This document shows positions 16,801 through 30,989 of a stretch of 64,000 bases of DNA, piece by piece. Position 1 is the first letter of the stretch. Every line of letters starts with the position of its first letter. Source of the stretch: Myoxocephalus aenaeus (Eukaryota; Chordata; Actinopteri; Perciformes; Cottidae); NCBI GenBank assembly GCA_038501785.1, contig JBAMJR010000031.1, positions 6,780,501 through 6,844,500 on the forward strand, written 5' to 3'. The position numbers were made by a program, and so were the translations under genes. The notes beneath the pieces were generated by a model. The model worked only from the letters and a program-made list of their open reading frames with translations, was not told the origin of the DNA and ran no database searches.

Positions 16801-19760
16801 AACTGGCTGTGGAACGTGGCCATCCCATTATACATGTACTTCAGGTTTCTAAAAGAGGAAGCGGGACACTGTTAAAACACAAAAGGTCCAGATGTGAGGC
16901 CCCTTGAAACACATCTCACTGTCTGCCCTCTGTTGAATGCTGACAAATTGGCCTTTAACGATCCCAAAACAGGCCTAAAGTCAACGTCAAAGACATGTGC
17001 CACTCTTCTGAGCCCTGTGTGGGAAGGCTAAGTGCCTCCAAAAAGAATCCAGGACTCTAAGAAAATATTTGGACAAAGCCCTGGACTATTTAAGCTTTAA
17101 AAATGGGTTGATCCCAATACTCAAAACTCAGCACATGTTGTTGCACTTCATCTCGCTGAAGAATTAAGAGCTTTGAAACACAGCTGAGGGAGTTAGGACC
17201 TCTTGCATTATTAATGAATGAAGAAGACTCTCCTAACCTAAAGAAGACCTTTTTCAACTCTAAAACAGGTGACAGTGACAAGAAAAAGATTATAAAAATT
17301 AGTAATTTATATCCATGCTCACAATACAGCATGCAGCCTAATCTTTTGAGCCACCAGGTTGTTCTATTAGCTGGGTGTCCGGGTGGCCATGATGCCAGCA
17401 TATGTGGTGGCTGGCAGCACAATTTCTTATGAAGCCAAATGTTTTCACCCTACACTCAGCTTTGATTTAGCTGAATCAAACAGCTGCAGACCACATCCCT
17501 CCCACCCCAACAGCGTCTCTTCTTTAATCTACTGCTAGCCACCACAAAAAACACTGCCCAGCATTTAGTTAAACATCACTCAAATGTGACAACCTTTTTA
17601 TATATTAAGTCGTAATCCATATACAGTATCAAGATGTGATACTGAGGATTAATAAGTAGTGTCAAAGTCAGTTTTATTTGTCACTTCTTCCATATTGTGC
17701 AAACATACAGAAGACCTGAAATTTTGTTTCTCTACTGTCTGAAAATAAAGTGAATAGTGCAACATTTAGAAAAAAAAGTAAAAAATAGACAACATATAAC
17801 ATATAAACATATAAACTAGACAACATATAACATATAACCAACATATAAACATATAAACTAGACAACATAGTATAGTACAGTGTAAGCAATAGCTGTGGCT
17901 AATGTTGACCTGGATATGAAATATGATTTGAGCTCATGCTTCCTCATTCCTTAATTTCATGCATGGCTTCCATATGGCAGTAATACTGTGGAACAATCTG
18001 GAAGAATCATTTAGATATATGATCTCTTCTTTCCAACTGTGACAACCAGGCACATTCACAAAACAGCGGAGCAACACTGTTGACTTTCAATAATGTTTTT
18101 TCTGCAACTGATCCCATATATTACTGTGCCTCGATGTGGTTAACACTTAAAGTGTCTAGAACCATGTTAGCAACTCTAACTCCTCCAAATCTGGCATCCT
18201 GACCAGACTGTCCACACCATGCAGCAGTTGGGTTGAGTGTGGAGGTGAGACAGTTTGCAGCTTTTTCATACAACTATGAATTCTTTGGAGAAGGCTATTT
18301 TTGAGATGTGTGCACCATTATGGATAAAAACTAGGACCCTCCCTCCTGTGTCTTCCTTCATTTGCGACCAAGAGGAGCAAAGGGTGTGACAATGGCCGAG
18401 CACATTGTGTATTCACAGCTTTCCATTTTGGATGTCACAATAGCCACATCAGAGCCATGATTTGAGAGTGTTTACATTGCACTGCAGACCCCAAGTCTTT
18501 GCTGTCAGAGTGAGAATCCCCTGAGAGGGAATACTAAAACAGGAAAAACATACCCATCATACTGCACTGACACTATGCATACGATGGATGCTATGGCGGT
18601 AGGGTTCAACGGCTCAGCCCTTCCTGCCTTTGTTGGTTTTTGTTTAGGGTGGTACGCCTTCATCAACGAGGGTTGCCCTTGTGGCTCTACAGGTTACTCC
18701 CGAAAGATCACACTTTAGGTTGCACTTTCGTAGAAGTTTGAGGTATTTCATTTGTAAATGAAGCAGAACCTGGAGGAACTTATGTACCTGTTTTCATGAG
18801 TACCATGGAAATGGAGTGTTTTTTAAACCGATTGTTGGGGTGGGTACAACCCTGAGGGCCTGTAGGATTAGGACTGAGGGGGCAAGCCCAAACCTGCTCT
18901 GCTACCTCCCCTTCACTGACTTTACAAACCACAAACGCAAAATTGTGGTGGAAATACAGGTGATATGTGACTGAACAAACCATCTAATTACGAAATTCAG
19001 TTATGATGGAAAATGGAAACTTTTTAATTGCGGTCACACTGAAACCACCATGACCCCCTCACACCTGTGCAAGTGTGACTGTATGGGTCCATGCATAGGG
19101 CAGCAAGCTGCTTGACAGCAGGATCAAGGTCAGAGAGTTTGAGAAGAAGGAAGAGAGAGGAGGACACCCAGGCTCTTTTCAGGGATAATCTCTGCTACCA
19201 CAATACGAAGTGACAGGCTTTCACTGGCCCAAAAGGCAAACAGCTCTCAGCATTCCAACATGGCAGACTGATCGGCCTATTCATACGTAAAGCAAATGGC
19301 GACTCATTGCCTTGCTCCTCCTGACATGCAGGGGGGAATTTTAGAGGGATTTGTCTTGCAGGAGAGAAGCCTCACCTGTCAGATGTAGAAAAGCCCTTTG
19401 GTCAGGACACAAAGCACATAACGAAACCTGACAGGTCAGGTGCTTCCTGTAGACACACATGAAGAGGAGGAGCTTAGATACACTTAACCTTTACCTAAAG
19501 TTGCATATGCTACATATTCTTGCTCGGGTTATAATTTCGTGACAACAGCAAGCAAACATGTTATGGCAGGAAACTTTGTATTTATGCACGACTCTACGTA
19601 TGATGGAGAAATACGCTAAGCCTCTCAGTGATCCTTATCTCGGCTTCAACATCCTCCCTGCATAATGCGTAAGCACCTGCTGCTTTAATTAAAATTACAT
19701 TGATAATGGACCTGTTAGGAGCATTACCTCTATCAGATTGAATTGAATAGTTATACATTC
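13815..19760. other. Intergenic, no gene recognised
   Basis: No open frame over about 110 codons and no familiar domain. The only structure noted is the A/T-rich repeat at 17656-17880, listed separately. Confidence 0.55.
17656..17880. repeat. Short interspersed repeat with acatata tandem tail
   Basis: A segment beginning gtcaaagtcagttttatttgtcac resembles the 'stay within signal' type fish repeats that start with AAGTC..TTTATTGTCA. It runs into a tandem array in which a ~38-bp unit (acatataacatata..aaactagacaac) occurs twice at about 17790-17865. Family assignment is from memory and tentative; the tandem copies are seen directly. Confidence 0.5.
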
Positions 19761-19769
19761 AATTCAAGC

Positions 19770-20045
19770 AGGAGGTTAGCTTAGCTTATCATAAAGTGTG
19801 GCTAGCTCAGCTCGCTAGCTCGCTAGCTCGGTCCAGTGGTAACAAAATCAATCGTCGACCCCCTCTAAAACTCACTGACAGGTTATTGCAGGGCGAATAT
19901 TATCTGTTTCCCCCTGTTTCCAGTATTTGAGCTAAGCTAATCTTTATAAATGTTTGTACAGACCATGGTATCAATCTTCTCATCTAATTATTGCCAAGAA
20001 AGCAAATAAGCTCTCCCAAAATGTTGAACTATTGCTTGAAGAGTT
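19770..20045. mobile_element. Teleost MITE-like repeat copy 1 (right end intact)
   Basis: The right part reads atcaatcttctcatctaatt, then gcaagaaagcaaataagc and ending ccaaaatgttgaactattgc. This is the terminal part of a very common teleost inverted-repeat element. The left part carries its ggttagcttagctta core plus a tagctcgc expansion. A second, inverted copy lies at 35998-36350 in this window, which supports repeat status independently of memory. Confidence 0.7.
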
Positions 20046-20049
20046 TGAA

Positions 20050-22005
20050 TTCTTTAATTTTACACAGAATGCAGTGGAAAATCATCAAGTCACCTATTCC
20101 CAAAACAAGTTTTTGGCAATTGTTTCCAAGTTAATCAAGCTCTGCGCTGCTGTATTGTTCAAGGGTGCTATTTGACAGCAGGCCAGTAAATCATACTCTG
20201 GTCAGTGAACAGTTGACAGTCTGCTGATTTTCCTTGAAGAAAATGAGGGAGAATCCAATTGTTCGTCGGCTCCCTCCCCTTCTCCCTCTGTGGCTATCAG
20301 CAGGTCTCTGGAGAAGTGCTGGTTTCCGTAAACGTGCTGTGGAGATGTTTCCTGTGGCAGGTCTGTCTGCTGCTGATTAGAGCCCATCCATCAGCCGGAC
20401 CTCCTTGGAGCAGAGAGGAGGGCACTGGTCAGAGCTGTCTCCTAGACCAGACCAGCCTCCCATAAATGAGACACAAGTTTACAACAGGTCCACACCCTGC
20501 CTCTCCGCCCTGGACAGCACGGCCAGATACCCCCATCAGTTGCCACTCACTGATTCACATTTGAAAGTGCACACAATAAACAATGTTGGAACTCAGCCGA
20601 GATGTAATTTGACAGCTCTCCAAGTGACTCTTATCTGAATTTATTTCATATAGATCTGCATTTTGAACACTCTAATGGGTCAGCTTGTATCAAATAATCT
20701 AAATATCCACTGGAAGTCGCCCATGCATGTGTTCTGAACATCACACGCTATATTAATTGTCTTCAATTGTTTTACAGTGTAGAGCGGCTGCCTTCAGGCT
20801 CACAGAGGTCAAAGGGGCTTTCTTTTCTTTTGCAGATGTGATCCTTCATCAGCTCTGGTCTGCAGGCGCTGATTGCTCTATGCAGCAGTGTGCTTGGTTT
20901 CTTCCTCTGTAGACCCCTGTATCACCCTTGGGTAAAGCACCCACAATAGCAGGATGACTTAAGTCTAAAAACAGGCTGCAGCGCATGACCCCTACTGTGT
21001 TGAGGCATTTTTCTCCCCAGTCCCCATCACTTTCTTTGGCCTCCAATGTAAAGTGTAAACAGGAGGCCAGGCAGAGGAAACCACACAGGGTCTAGAGATT
21101 GAACTTTCTTGTGGTCAGCAGCTCTGTGAACTCCTGAGTCCTATAACCTCTTATAGCTCGTCTTTTGTGTTGGACATTGTTTGTGGCTTGATGTCAAAAA
21201 CAACCTGACCTTGCATGTGAATGAAACTTCGCTCCTGTGTTGGCACTCTGGAAGTGCCAGTAATAAAAAAAGAAGAAGGGAGGACCACTAATGGGGAACA
21301 GTTCAAGGCATTGGGACACAAACAGGAAAGATTTAATTTAACAAGTTAGCACCAGAGCAGTAAACATCTCAGCTGGTTGGGTTATCAGTGCTGCTGTCTC
21401 AGGACTGGAGGAACTTCCCTCCCAAAAAGAAATCCCAGAGGTGATAAATTGTGCTTGCGTACATAAGAAAGACCAATGTTTTCCTTTTATGCATATGCTT
21501 TCAACACTATCTAAATCAGCAAATATGACTGTTTATAATACAGAGTAGGTTACTCACAGTAAGGCTCTAACGTAACACACATTCCTTTGTAATCCAACTC
21601 CTATGACATAATTGACCACGTCAGGCGAAGGAATTTAGTCAAATTTATGCCACACTTTGACTTAAGACTCCACTGCTTTTCAGGGCCCCTTCCAGGCATG
21701 CGCTTGTGCGGATGTAACATTCCTCAGAGAGCAGTAAGTGACAGAACACCACTGACCGTACTCACCTCAGCTTGTCAGGCTATTGAACCTGAGGCTGACG
21801 TAGACAATGCACAGGTCAACCAGTCTGCACTCCAATCACGACAGGCAACAGATTCCATTACTCAGGTTTGACCTCTGACCTTTGAGGGAGTGACAATATA
21901 AGATCAATTAAAGCGGTGGGGACAGCGACAAAACATCAGTCAAAGGACCATTTAGAGAGTGAAAGATATTCAATAAAAACAATCAAACTGTAAACAAACA
22001 ACACA
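20050..22005. other. Intergenic, no gene recognised
   Basis: Short chance open frames only; no domain, RNA gene or repeat identified. Confidence 0.55.
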
Positions 22006-22007
22006 GC

Positions 22008-22365
22008 CATGCTAACAGCTCTGTAAGGCTCTACTTCGAGTCCTTGAGCTAAAGGCTAGCATCAGCATGCTAATATGCACAAAAATGAAAATACTGACAT
22101 GCTGTTGACAATGTTCACTATTGTAGTTTATGTTAACATGCTAATTTGGCTATTTTGCAGTAGACACAAAGTATTTTTCACAGGACAAGTGGAAATTGTG
22201 ACTTGCTGGTTGTGCTACAGATAAAGCAAGGTGATGAATTAAGTCATTAGGCCTCTGTGGACCATTAAAGTCTGTACAAAATGTCATGGCAATCCATCAA
22301 ATAGTTGTCAAGATATAGCACTCTGGATCAAAGTGGTGGGCTTACCAACCGACATTGCCAGAAAA
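22008..22365. mobile_element. Common teleost interspersed repeat (GCTAGCATGCTAA family)
   Basis: The block opens with catgctaacagctctgtaag, continues through gctagcatcagcatgctaat and gtctgtacaaaatgtcatgg, and ends with gatcaaagtggtgggcttac and accgacattgcca. These phrases in this order are the hallmark of a repeat found in thousands of copies in percomorph genomes. It is non-coding and the copy is diverged. Class is uncertain (non-autonomous DNA element is my guess). Confidence 0.7.
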
Positions 22366-22369
22366 ACCT

Positions 22370-24620
22370 CAGTAACAGGTCCTCTGAGGATGGCAGGATA
22401 TCTTTTCTCAGGCTCCAGCCTTGTGTTAATTGCCCTCTGCATTTTAAGAGCTGAAACCTCATCATCCTCTTTTACCTTCTGGCAGTAATACAGGCGGAAT
22501 ATGGGTCAAACGTGTGAACCAGTATGTTGGAGAAACATGGCTTCTTGGACTCACAGTTATTGAGCTGCAGAGGAGGCACAGAGGCCACCATGGGCTTCAG
22601 GGAAAACATTTTGCTGTTCTGGCAAAGGAAAAAGGGAAATAGGAACTTGGCACTTCCAAGCTACACTACTAGAGGGGGAAATTAGAGGCAGGCTTGGAAA
22701 GATGTGTAGTCTTCATAACACATTTATCAGGAAGGATTACAGCATTACATAGTAGAGGAGGAGCAGGCACCACTTGGCCCAGGCGGGGATGGTTCTGTTA
22801 ATAGCTTGGCCACCGCTGCTGTTATTGTTTGAGAGACACTACGCCAGGCAGACTCCTCTTTAGATCAGATACAGCAAGTCCCGAAGGCTGAGATCTCCTT
22901 TCTGCCATCCAGCTGCTGTCTGTCATGACTGAGAGCCTCTGAAGTTACAGACAGCTGCCCCGGCAGATCAATTCATTCTCACTACAGCCGTCTGTACAGT
23001 TGGATATAAAGCATTAAATTACACACAAAGGCAAAAACATAATGCAATATTTGTCAATGAATTTCCAATGATCCACGTTGTTCCATGTTTGAAGGAAGTG
23101 TGCAAAAACAAATGGATGATTTTCACAAATGATCAGAATATACAGTAAATGAACCCTCAGATATGTTCTCATCTTGCACATTGACTCCTCTCTCCTTACA
23201 TCTCTGCTTCATGTGCATAACTCAGAGAGAGAGTTTCCACATAGCTCTCATTCCACTTCACCATCGTATCTGACCTGGATTGTTCATGGACAGACCCTGC
23301 AAATTCCACAGCTAACAAACTCCATGGGGCAGAAAAGGAGGGAGGCCTGTAGACTTTTCACCGAGGAACATCTTATCAGACAAAATACCACCAGCATGCA
23401 ATTATATACCAAGCTAGGTCATTTAAACACAAACTGCTGTTGGTACAAAGTAATTTTCTGTGATAAAACAACTTATGTACATTCCATGTTCCATGGAAAT
23501 GTTGTGCAACTTTGCAGCAACTCATTTGTCTGGTTCCAGACCTTTTATTCTCCCACTCCACTGAGTTTGAGATGACAGTTCTGTCTGATATCATGCAAAC
23601 AACTCCAAGACTCTAAATATAATTTGTAATATTTGCAGTTAAATAGCCCAGAATTAAAAACTAAATATTGAGCTAAAAACATTCCAGATCAAATCAAAGG
23701 GCCCGACTGATACGATCCAACAGCACTGTACACGCAGATAATGCCCTTAGCCGCAGTCTTCCTCTTTTCTTTTGTTGCTCAGGCGTGGGTTGTCAGATCG
23801 CATATGCTGGCTGTCGTACATTGTGTAAGAGGAGGGCATGCTCAGTAAAAGCTGCAGAAGCCAGCGGTGTGACCTGACGCTGGCCCCTGACCTACACCCA
23901 ATGGGAGCGAAGCTCAGCAGCAGGATGCAACGGCCGACATGACAGCTCCTGCTGGGAGGGCAACGGGCGAGGCACAGCTCGCCTCTAATCCCCACCAGAT
24001 CGAGCTTCACCAGGCTGGTTCCCTGCCTGCAACGCCGTACTCACATTTCCGCACATCCCAACAGTTCAGATGGCCCTGCTTGACCAGATTGAGGTTAAGC
24101 ACCTGTTGAGAAATAGGGAACTAAACTATAGTGTGTTCAATTATATCTAACAAGTGAAAAATGTCCATGTGAGCATGCAGATATTTGCTCTCACTTTGCA
24201 TGTGATTGGTAATATGCATGTGCAAGGCCCACATGCAGCAGCATGTTTCATGTCACATCCACAAGGCTTAAGATGTTACCTTTGGGGCACAATGCCCAAA
24301 GCAAATACTGTAGATCTCTGAGGAGTTGAAGAAACAAGGGAAAGGCATTTAGGGGCTCCCTGAAAGCAATTACCGTGGCACGCATTCATACACACATACA
24401 AAGGCTACGGTCAGTCAATGGTGAACGGCTTGACTCCTCAGGCTCTGGCTCTCCAAACACACCCTCTTCCTGTTTTCATAAGGAGAAAATGGGAGCAGCA
24501 ATAGAGAGGAAGAGAGGCGAGACACAGCAGGGCGAGAGAGAAACTGTAGTATCATTACAAAGCCAGGACAGAAACCCGTGTGGTGCATTATGTCTGTTTT
24601 AATTGGAGCGGACACATTTA
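22370..24620. other. Intergenic, no gene recognised
   Basis: Contains an open frame of 133 codons (23174-23575, plus) without recognisable motifs and a GC-richer patch at 23750-24060. No gene call is supported. Confidence 0.5.
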
Positions 24621-24622
24621 TT

Positions 24623-24740
24623 AGATCGACAGAAAATGTATCTATCAGTATCATCGATTAATCGCTTCAGTCATTTTTTAAGCAACAAAATGCTTAAAAA
24701 AAAAAAAAAAAGTTAACTGGTTAAAGCTTATCGGATAGTC
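24623..24740. mobile_element. Fragment of teleost 'ATCGATTAATCG' repeat
   Basis: The stretch tagatcgacagaaaatg, then atcatcgattaatcgcttca and gtcattttttaagcaacaaa is characteristic of an abundant teleost interspersed repeat. Here it is broken by an A-rich run at about 24697-24712. Identification is from familiarity with the family. Confidence 0.6.
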
Positions 24741-24744
24741 AAAT

Positions 24745-27700
24745 TTTTTTTAAAGTGGTGGTTAGACATAATAATGCATATAGTAAAAAGAGATCACTTT
24801 CGAAATGTACAGTATAATTGGCAATTTTTCACTAATATTGATTTGCTGTTGTCAACCATCAACAAAAGGGTTTCAACAAAGATAACATGAATGTGGTGGG
24901 TGGTTTTAAGATGACCTAAACATACCTCAAGGATAAGAAGATGCAGGGGAGGGATGTGTAAACCCCTAGTATGTGAGGGTGATACGATTCATGAGCAAAA
25001 CGCATAACATAATGTGTGAGTAATGGTCCCAATATGCTGAAGCCAGAGGTCAGACGTTACAAGCACAAGCCTTTCCCACATGAAAGCAGAAAAAAGAAGA
25101 AACCACTGGCTTTTATCCACAGGCACGAGGCGTGCAGACAGCGAGCATCAACCAAAACAACAAATATTTTACAAAGCAGGGGAATTACCGGGGATAATTG
25201 CGTCAGCATGTATGAGAGGGCATACAGTCTATGGTATCCCGCAGTGTGGGAGGTGAAAGCAGGGAGACTTCAAAATATTTTCACGCGAGAATCTGAGTCT
25301 CAGTGTCTCTCAGGAAAAAACTCAGGAAAAAACTCTCCATCTTTGCCAAAGATTGTGAGCTCCTCTCCTGGAAAACACTGGCTTAGTCACGGTGTGAATC
25401 AGAAGAGCCATAAAGTCTCACCCATGACCTTGAGAAACGTCACTACTGTAAATTGAAGCTTCAAACAGGCGTTATCAGCAGAGTACACTGTGAGCGGCTG
25501 GACAGGCTGCTCCTGTCGTCACACAGAGTGGATTCCCAGTTCCTATGACTTCCTGAGGGGCCCCAGGGTCTGCAGAAGAGGGCTGTACTGCATACAGCCA
25601 GTCATGATTACACTTTCAGCTGAGAGCACACCACCAGATGCACATAATCAGCCCCCGTATGATGCAACTCATGCGAAGACATAAACTCCAGTTCTCTCAA
25701 GATATCCTGAGGGAACGTTACGGATTTAGGGGAAAATAGAAACAAAAATATGACCTCAATCATCTTACTTTCGTGAATATTTAATTATTGAATCTGGAAG
25801 CGGGGCTGAGAGAAAGAGTCTTGGTGCGTATTTCCTTTTCTCCCCCACTCAATTATCTGCAAACTGTGACATATTCACCTCCTCTAAGAACTAGGGAGGG
25901 CCTCCAAGTCCGACCACCACAGCCTCTCCCATGACATCAGAGTGATAACTGAAGCAGCAGGCAGGCCAGGGGAGGAGAGAGCTCCAGCTGGACCACATCC
26001 ACCTCACTGGGTCCGGGCCTCATTACAAAGCATTAACACACGTGTGCTGCAGCCGCCACTAGATTCACCAAACCAACACTAGATTATTCATACTTGAATG
26101 AGCTACTGTTTTTTACACATTGTGGCCTGTGTGTGGTAACTAATGAGATTTTGCTTGACAGGTCAGAGTTCATGTTGCTGTAACTCTAAGTAGGATTTAT
26201 AATAGTTAAAAGACTTAGCTGTGGCTGATTTAGTAAATCCTTCAAGTATCAGATAACATACAGCTAAATGTTATTGTTATTTTTCTCCGCAGTTAATCTT
26301 TTGCAAGAAGAAACTCAAGTTATTATTACTGACCACAGCCTATACCATCAGCTGACCATTCAATAAACCCAAAACAGCGATTTCCCAATTGTAGCTTGGC
26401 AACCATGACACTGTCAAGCTTTGGATTTCTCCACATGCAAAAAGTTAGTCTGAAGTAAGATGCAAAGAGTTTGGGGGTGGTGTCTTCTTTTAGCTCATCC
26501 AAAACATGTGGGTTAAACAGTGTGTTTGTCTGCTCTTATGGAGTTACAATGTACATTACGACTTGCCCCTTCATTATATATTGATATTATATTGTGTGTC
26601 GCCATAACATTTCTATTCAAGACCACTTTTACAAGATGCTTGTTTTAAAATGAGCAAGCTTGAAACATAAAGTCAGCTGGAGACAACGCTTTAAACTAAA
26701 AACATGAAGGCAATGTTAATACAAATATTGTTGCAAATATGAGTGTGAATTTCACGTGGTAAATCTGCCACACATTCCATGTAAACACATTAATTTGCCA
26801 TGCAAGAACAGAAAGCCTGATAGGCGTAGCAACATTAGGCCTATTGATGGACATACTATCCAGCATTAACAGCTTACTTTTGGTTCTGTACCATCCGTTC
26901 CATCACATCTAATCTTCATCTAATCTCAAAGGTCCGTTACTATTTAATTTCTTTCTTCCAGCATAGCTTTTAATGGGTGACAAGTTCTCTGCAAGATATA
27001 ATTATTCCCAGCAGGCCTTAGTTAGATATGGGTCTGTAAGATGTCACCTGTTGTTCACACAGCTCAACGTCTATACCAGGCCTGTTGCTCCCCCTACTCT
27101 TCCTGTGCTTATGTCTTTGATCGATAATTCTGTGGCCACCCGTCAGCCATCAATATGTGCACCAGAGAGGGGCCCATTGTCATCTAATTACAGGCCTACT
27201 ACTCTCTGTGACTGAGCCAGTGCCTTGGTGAGTGTGATTAAAAGTCAGCTGGGACATGCTTTGGTTCTGAGCAGCTCTTTCAACTGGAAACAACAGCTTG
27301 GAAGCACGACTCCGCCGAACAAAGCTTTCTTCAGCACTCTCCGGTCGTGGCTGCAATTTTAAAGACTATTGGTGGTGACGTTTCTATGTGATGGGGGTTC
27401 ACAGAAAGTGAGCAGCGTGATTGAGCATCTAATTTAAGATGTAATTGAGAGCACCTGTGACATCTGGAGAGGCCAACGCTGAATCACACATGAGTTCATC
27501 TTCAGAGCCAGAGGAGCGGAACATCAGGACAATAGCTGATAGCATCAGGAGAGGGACAGCAGCCATCTGAGTCAGTGTGAGGCGCCAAGACCATTGTTTG
27601 TCCTGACTTGGGTAAAGGATAGCATACACAATAGGATCTGGAGAGTTTAGATGTGTAGGCTTCCATGTTCATCTGTGTATCCAGTATGCACTTTAAATGG

Positions 27701-30700
27701 ACTGCAACCCCCTCCCTTCCTGTGATAGAAAAGATCAGGAAAGTTGTATTTGATTTGCAAGCTTACAGTAAATCAGTTCAAGATGCGGCGACCGAGGATT
27801 TAGCCTGCATCTAGTCCCCCATAAACCCACAGTAGTGGATGGAAGAGGACTTTTCCTGAGGGGACACTCACAGGAAACACCTTCTCCTTTATTATCCTTC
27901 CTGCCGTTATCGCTGGCAGCGCCTGTTTGCTCTCTCTTCTCCTCTCTAATCTCCATGGCCGGCGCAGCCTGCACGCTATCCCGACATAACTCCTCTTTCT
28001 CAGGGCTCCACTCCCTCATGCATCCTTCTTCCAGGGCCAAGCTCCTCATATAAGCTTCATCCAAAAGCACAGATCAGAGAGCAGAAATGAAGGACTTTGT
28101 ACATTGAAAAAGTACAATCACATTTGACCCAGCTCAGCTGCTAATCCCTACAAGCAATGCACTGTATCTATTGGTTAATAAAGCTCCTTAGAATTGCAGT
28201 GAGGACAAATAAAGCATCTCTGACTCGCTCATCGGTTGATGTGTTTCTCAGTGATTAAGAATTAGTGATTTTCTCTTATCTGCAGCGATCATGTTCTTAC
28301 ATCTATCATGATCTGAGGCCCTTAGCAGATCTAAGTCTGGGGTTGAGTTTAGGTGACAACAGCACACACATGCAATCATGCAATCATGGACGCAGCAAGA
28401 TGTATTATATGGCAGTTCATATTAATGCATGAACAAAACCGTAGCTGAAGCCCAAACTCCAGATGTGCTCGCATGTGGCTTCATTGACACAACGATATTT
28501 TGACCTGTGAAGAGACTGTTTATTTTCATTACAGTAAAGTTCACAAGTCCCCGATGTGGCACTTCAGAATTAAATAAAAATTAGGGTCAACCATGACCAC
28601 CAGTCAGGAATTACTGCATCAAAGGGAAATCAATTATTTACTACATAAAGTTGTACTAATTAATTACTACACATCAGCCTATCAATCAATCATTAATAAA
28701 TATTCTTTCTTCTTCTTTTTATATTTTAATGTATTTTAGTATATGTAGTCTTTCATCTAATGGGGGTACCATGCTTCATATGATGTGCTATGAATTTGCT
28801 ATTGATTTACGTCAACGCAAGAGAGACCAATTAAATCAGAGTAATTATTGTTTTTCAGCTTCATCCTTCACAGATCCACCATCTCAACTGACACCTTTTG
28901 TGCTACATAAAGAAACCTGTGTTATCTATAGCATGCACCTGTAAGACGCATGTATACAGTATATTTAGGATTAGGAGGTTAAAGAGTAGGAGTTGTCCTG
29001 CAGCTGAACTTTCTACTAATACCTTCATGTACATAGAGAAAGCTCTGGGATAACATAATTTATCAATAAGCAATCCTTGTGAGTCGTAATCCAGCATAAA
29101 CCAACAATATTTAGCTACCAGATCCAGCCCGCTGGCTAAAACTGAAACCTGCGGCCAGCGGTCCATAACAGCAGTTTTAACAAGTCCCACCGCTGTGCCC
29201 TGATCCTCCTCAATCATACCCGACCTGGTGATGAAGGGGCTTTGTCCATGCAGCTCTGAAGACACAACACCCTCTGTGCTGATACATGAGCTGCTGTTTC
29301 ATCCTCACAGCTCATTGTAAATAACAGAAAAGCCAAACTCAAGCTCTTTCCATGGGAAACAAACTCGCTTTGTGTTCCTCAATGTGTATCTCAAGTGCTC
29401 AACTGCTGCCTGTCTTCCTCACAGTACTGGACTCCAGGGCCAATCTTTTAGAGAGGCCCCATCCACATAGCTGAACATCAGAATTATTGGTTGGTTTATG
29501 GTTCATGCTCGGTAGAGCTTGGGTTTCTGCTCATCTGGTCTCTATAACACATGAGCTGTGAGGGGATATCCTCGTTTCCAACGTGGGATTCTGTGCTGTC
29601 TGATTTAGGAGAAACCAAAGATCTAAGACTCCACAACTATTACAACATGTCTCCACATAGCATCAGTCCTTGCTTATTACTGATTCTTTCAATCATTGTC
29701 ACACGTTCCACTAACAGTAGCATTCAAAGTGACATAAATGTAGATTATTGTGTATTTGTTACTGTTCTTATGACAGTTATAGTGGCATTAAGACACTTAA
29801 TTACCAACTCCAGGAGTTTTGACCTGTCTGACCTATAACTTATTTCAGGAAAAGAGAAAGAAGAGCATTTCACTAAACAGAACATCACTCCATCATCTCC
29901 AGAAATTCATGTTGGACATTATTCAAAATCAGTGATTCCCTATCTTAATGAATATAACGTTGAAATTATTAGCTAAATGTAATAAATAAAACAACTGAAA
30001 CAGTTGACTAAATGTTAACTAATAAACTGTTTAAATAATGATCTAAATGTAATGACTGTATAGCGGAAATCATGAGCTTAAAGTCAATGGTTAAAACAGG
30101 TAGCTATCTATAATTAATACAGAGTGTTCATGGTCCGGCTGGGCCTCTACTTTATTCCTAGTTTATCTCTGTGGCACTTAATCTCATCAACCTGCACACC
30201 TGAGACCCATCCACTCACCAAGCTCCTGCTGTACATCTACACCAGCTCTACACTCCAGTCTTTACCAGATGGTTCAGTTTGCCAATGAGGTACTAACGCT
30301 GCAGCCACAATAATAGTTTGGGTGAACGTCTTCTGTGTCCTTGTGTTTTCCTGTGTCCAAGGCTCATCATCCCTTTGTGGTATTTGTTTGCTGCCCAGCT
30401 AATCTTCCAACTACCAGCTCAAATTATCTCTACCTGCACGTGGTCAATCTGTAATATAACAAAAGTTAAATCGTCAGGTAATGCTACATGGATAAAAGTT
30501 TTAAATACTAATTAATGAACTGTTGGACTCACTAGCTAGCTGTAATGATACGTTGAATTTGTTAGCTAAATGCAACAATAAACAGCTAAAAATAATGAAA
30601 TGTTCAGCTTCTGCCCCTTCAATTAATATCTAAACTCAATCAAAGCAACCTAAACATTTCCAGTTAAATTGTGTGAAATAAATATTGTAACAATACCCAA

Positions 30701-30828
30701 CTTTTAGAGTGTTAAATCATATTTTAAATTAATTGAATGGAACATATTAGACTATGAGTAGTGTCAATGACGTGGGCGTATGTCAGCATAAATACAGGTT
30801 GGGACTCACTGATGCAAGGAGTTTTAAT
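24745..30828. other. Intergenic, no gene recognised
   Basis: The largest open frame is 146 codons (25016-25456, plus), lysine/serine-rich, with no domain I recognise. GC content and CpG are unremarkable and no tRNA or hairpin RNA was identified. Confidence 0.5.
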
Positions 30829-30830
30829 GA

Positions 30831-30903
30831 CACACGCACACGCACGCGCGCACACGCGCACGCGTGTACACGTGTACACGCGCACACGCGCACACACACA
30901 CAC

Positions 30904-30984
<81 letters not shown>
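30831..30984. repeat. Alternating purine-pyrimidine CA/CG tract, Z-DNA-prone
   Basis: About 154 bp of strictly or nearly strictly alternating Pu-Py: CG-rich for the first 70 bp (cacgcg, gtgtacac), then pure CA. It contains a perfect 22-bp palindrome at 30861-30882. This composition is the classical Z-DNA-forming type. Confidence 0.95.
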
Positions 30985-30985
<1 letters not shown>

Positions 30986-30989
30986 CGCT

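Noticed and set aside
18474..18484. miR-130/301-like seed (minus-strand cagtgcaatgt)
   Set aside because: miR-130 genes lie near APLNR-type neighbourhoods in human, but the match fails after the seed and the flanks do not fold into a precursor hairpin.
25016..25456. 146-codon plus-strand open frame
   Set aside because: Low-complexity K/S-rich peptide, no domain, no splice partners; compatible with chance.
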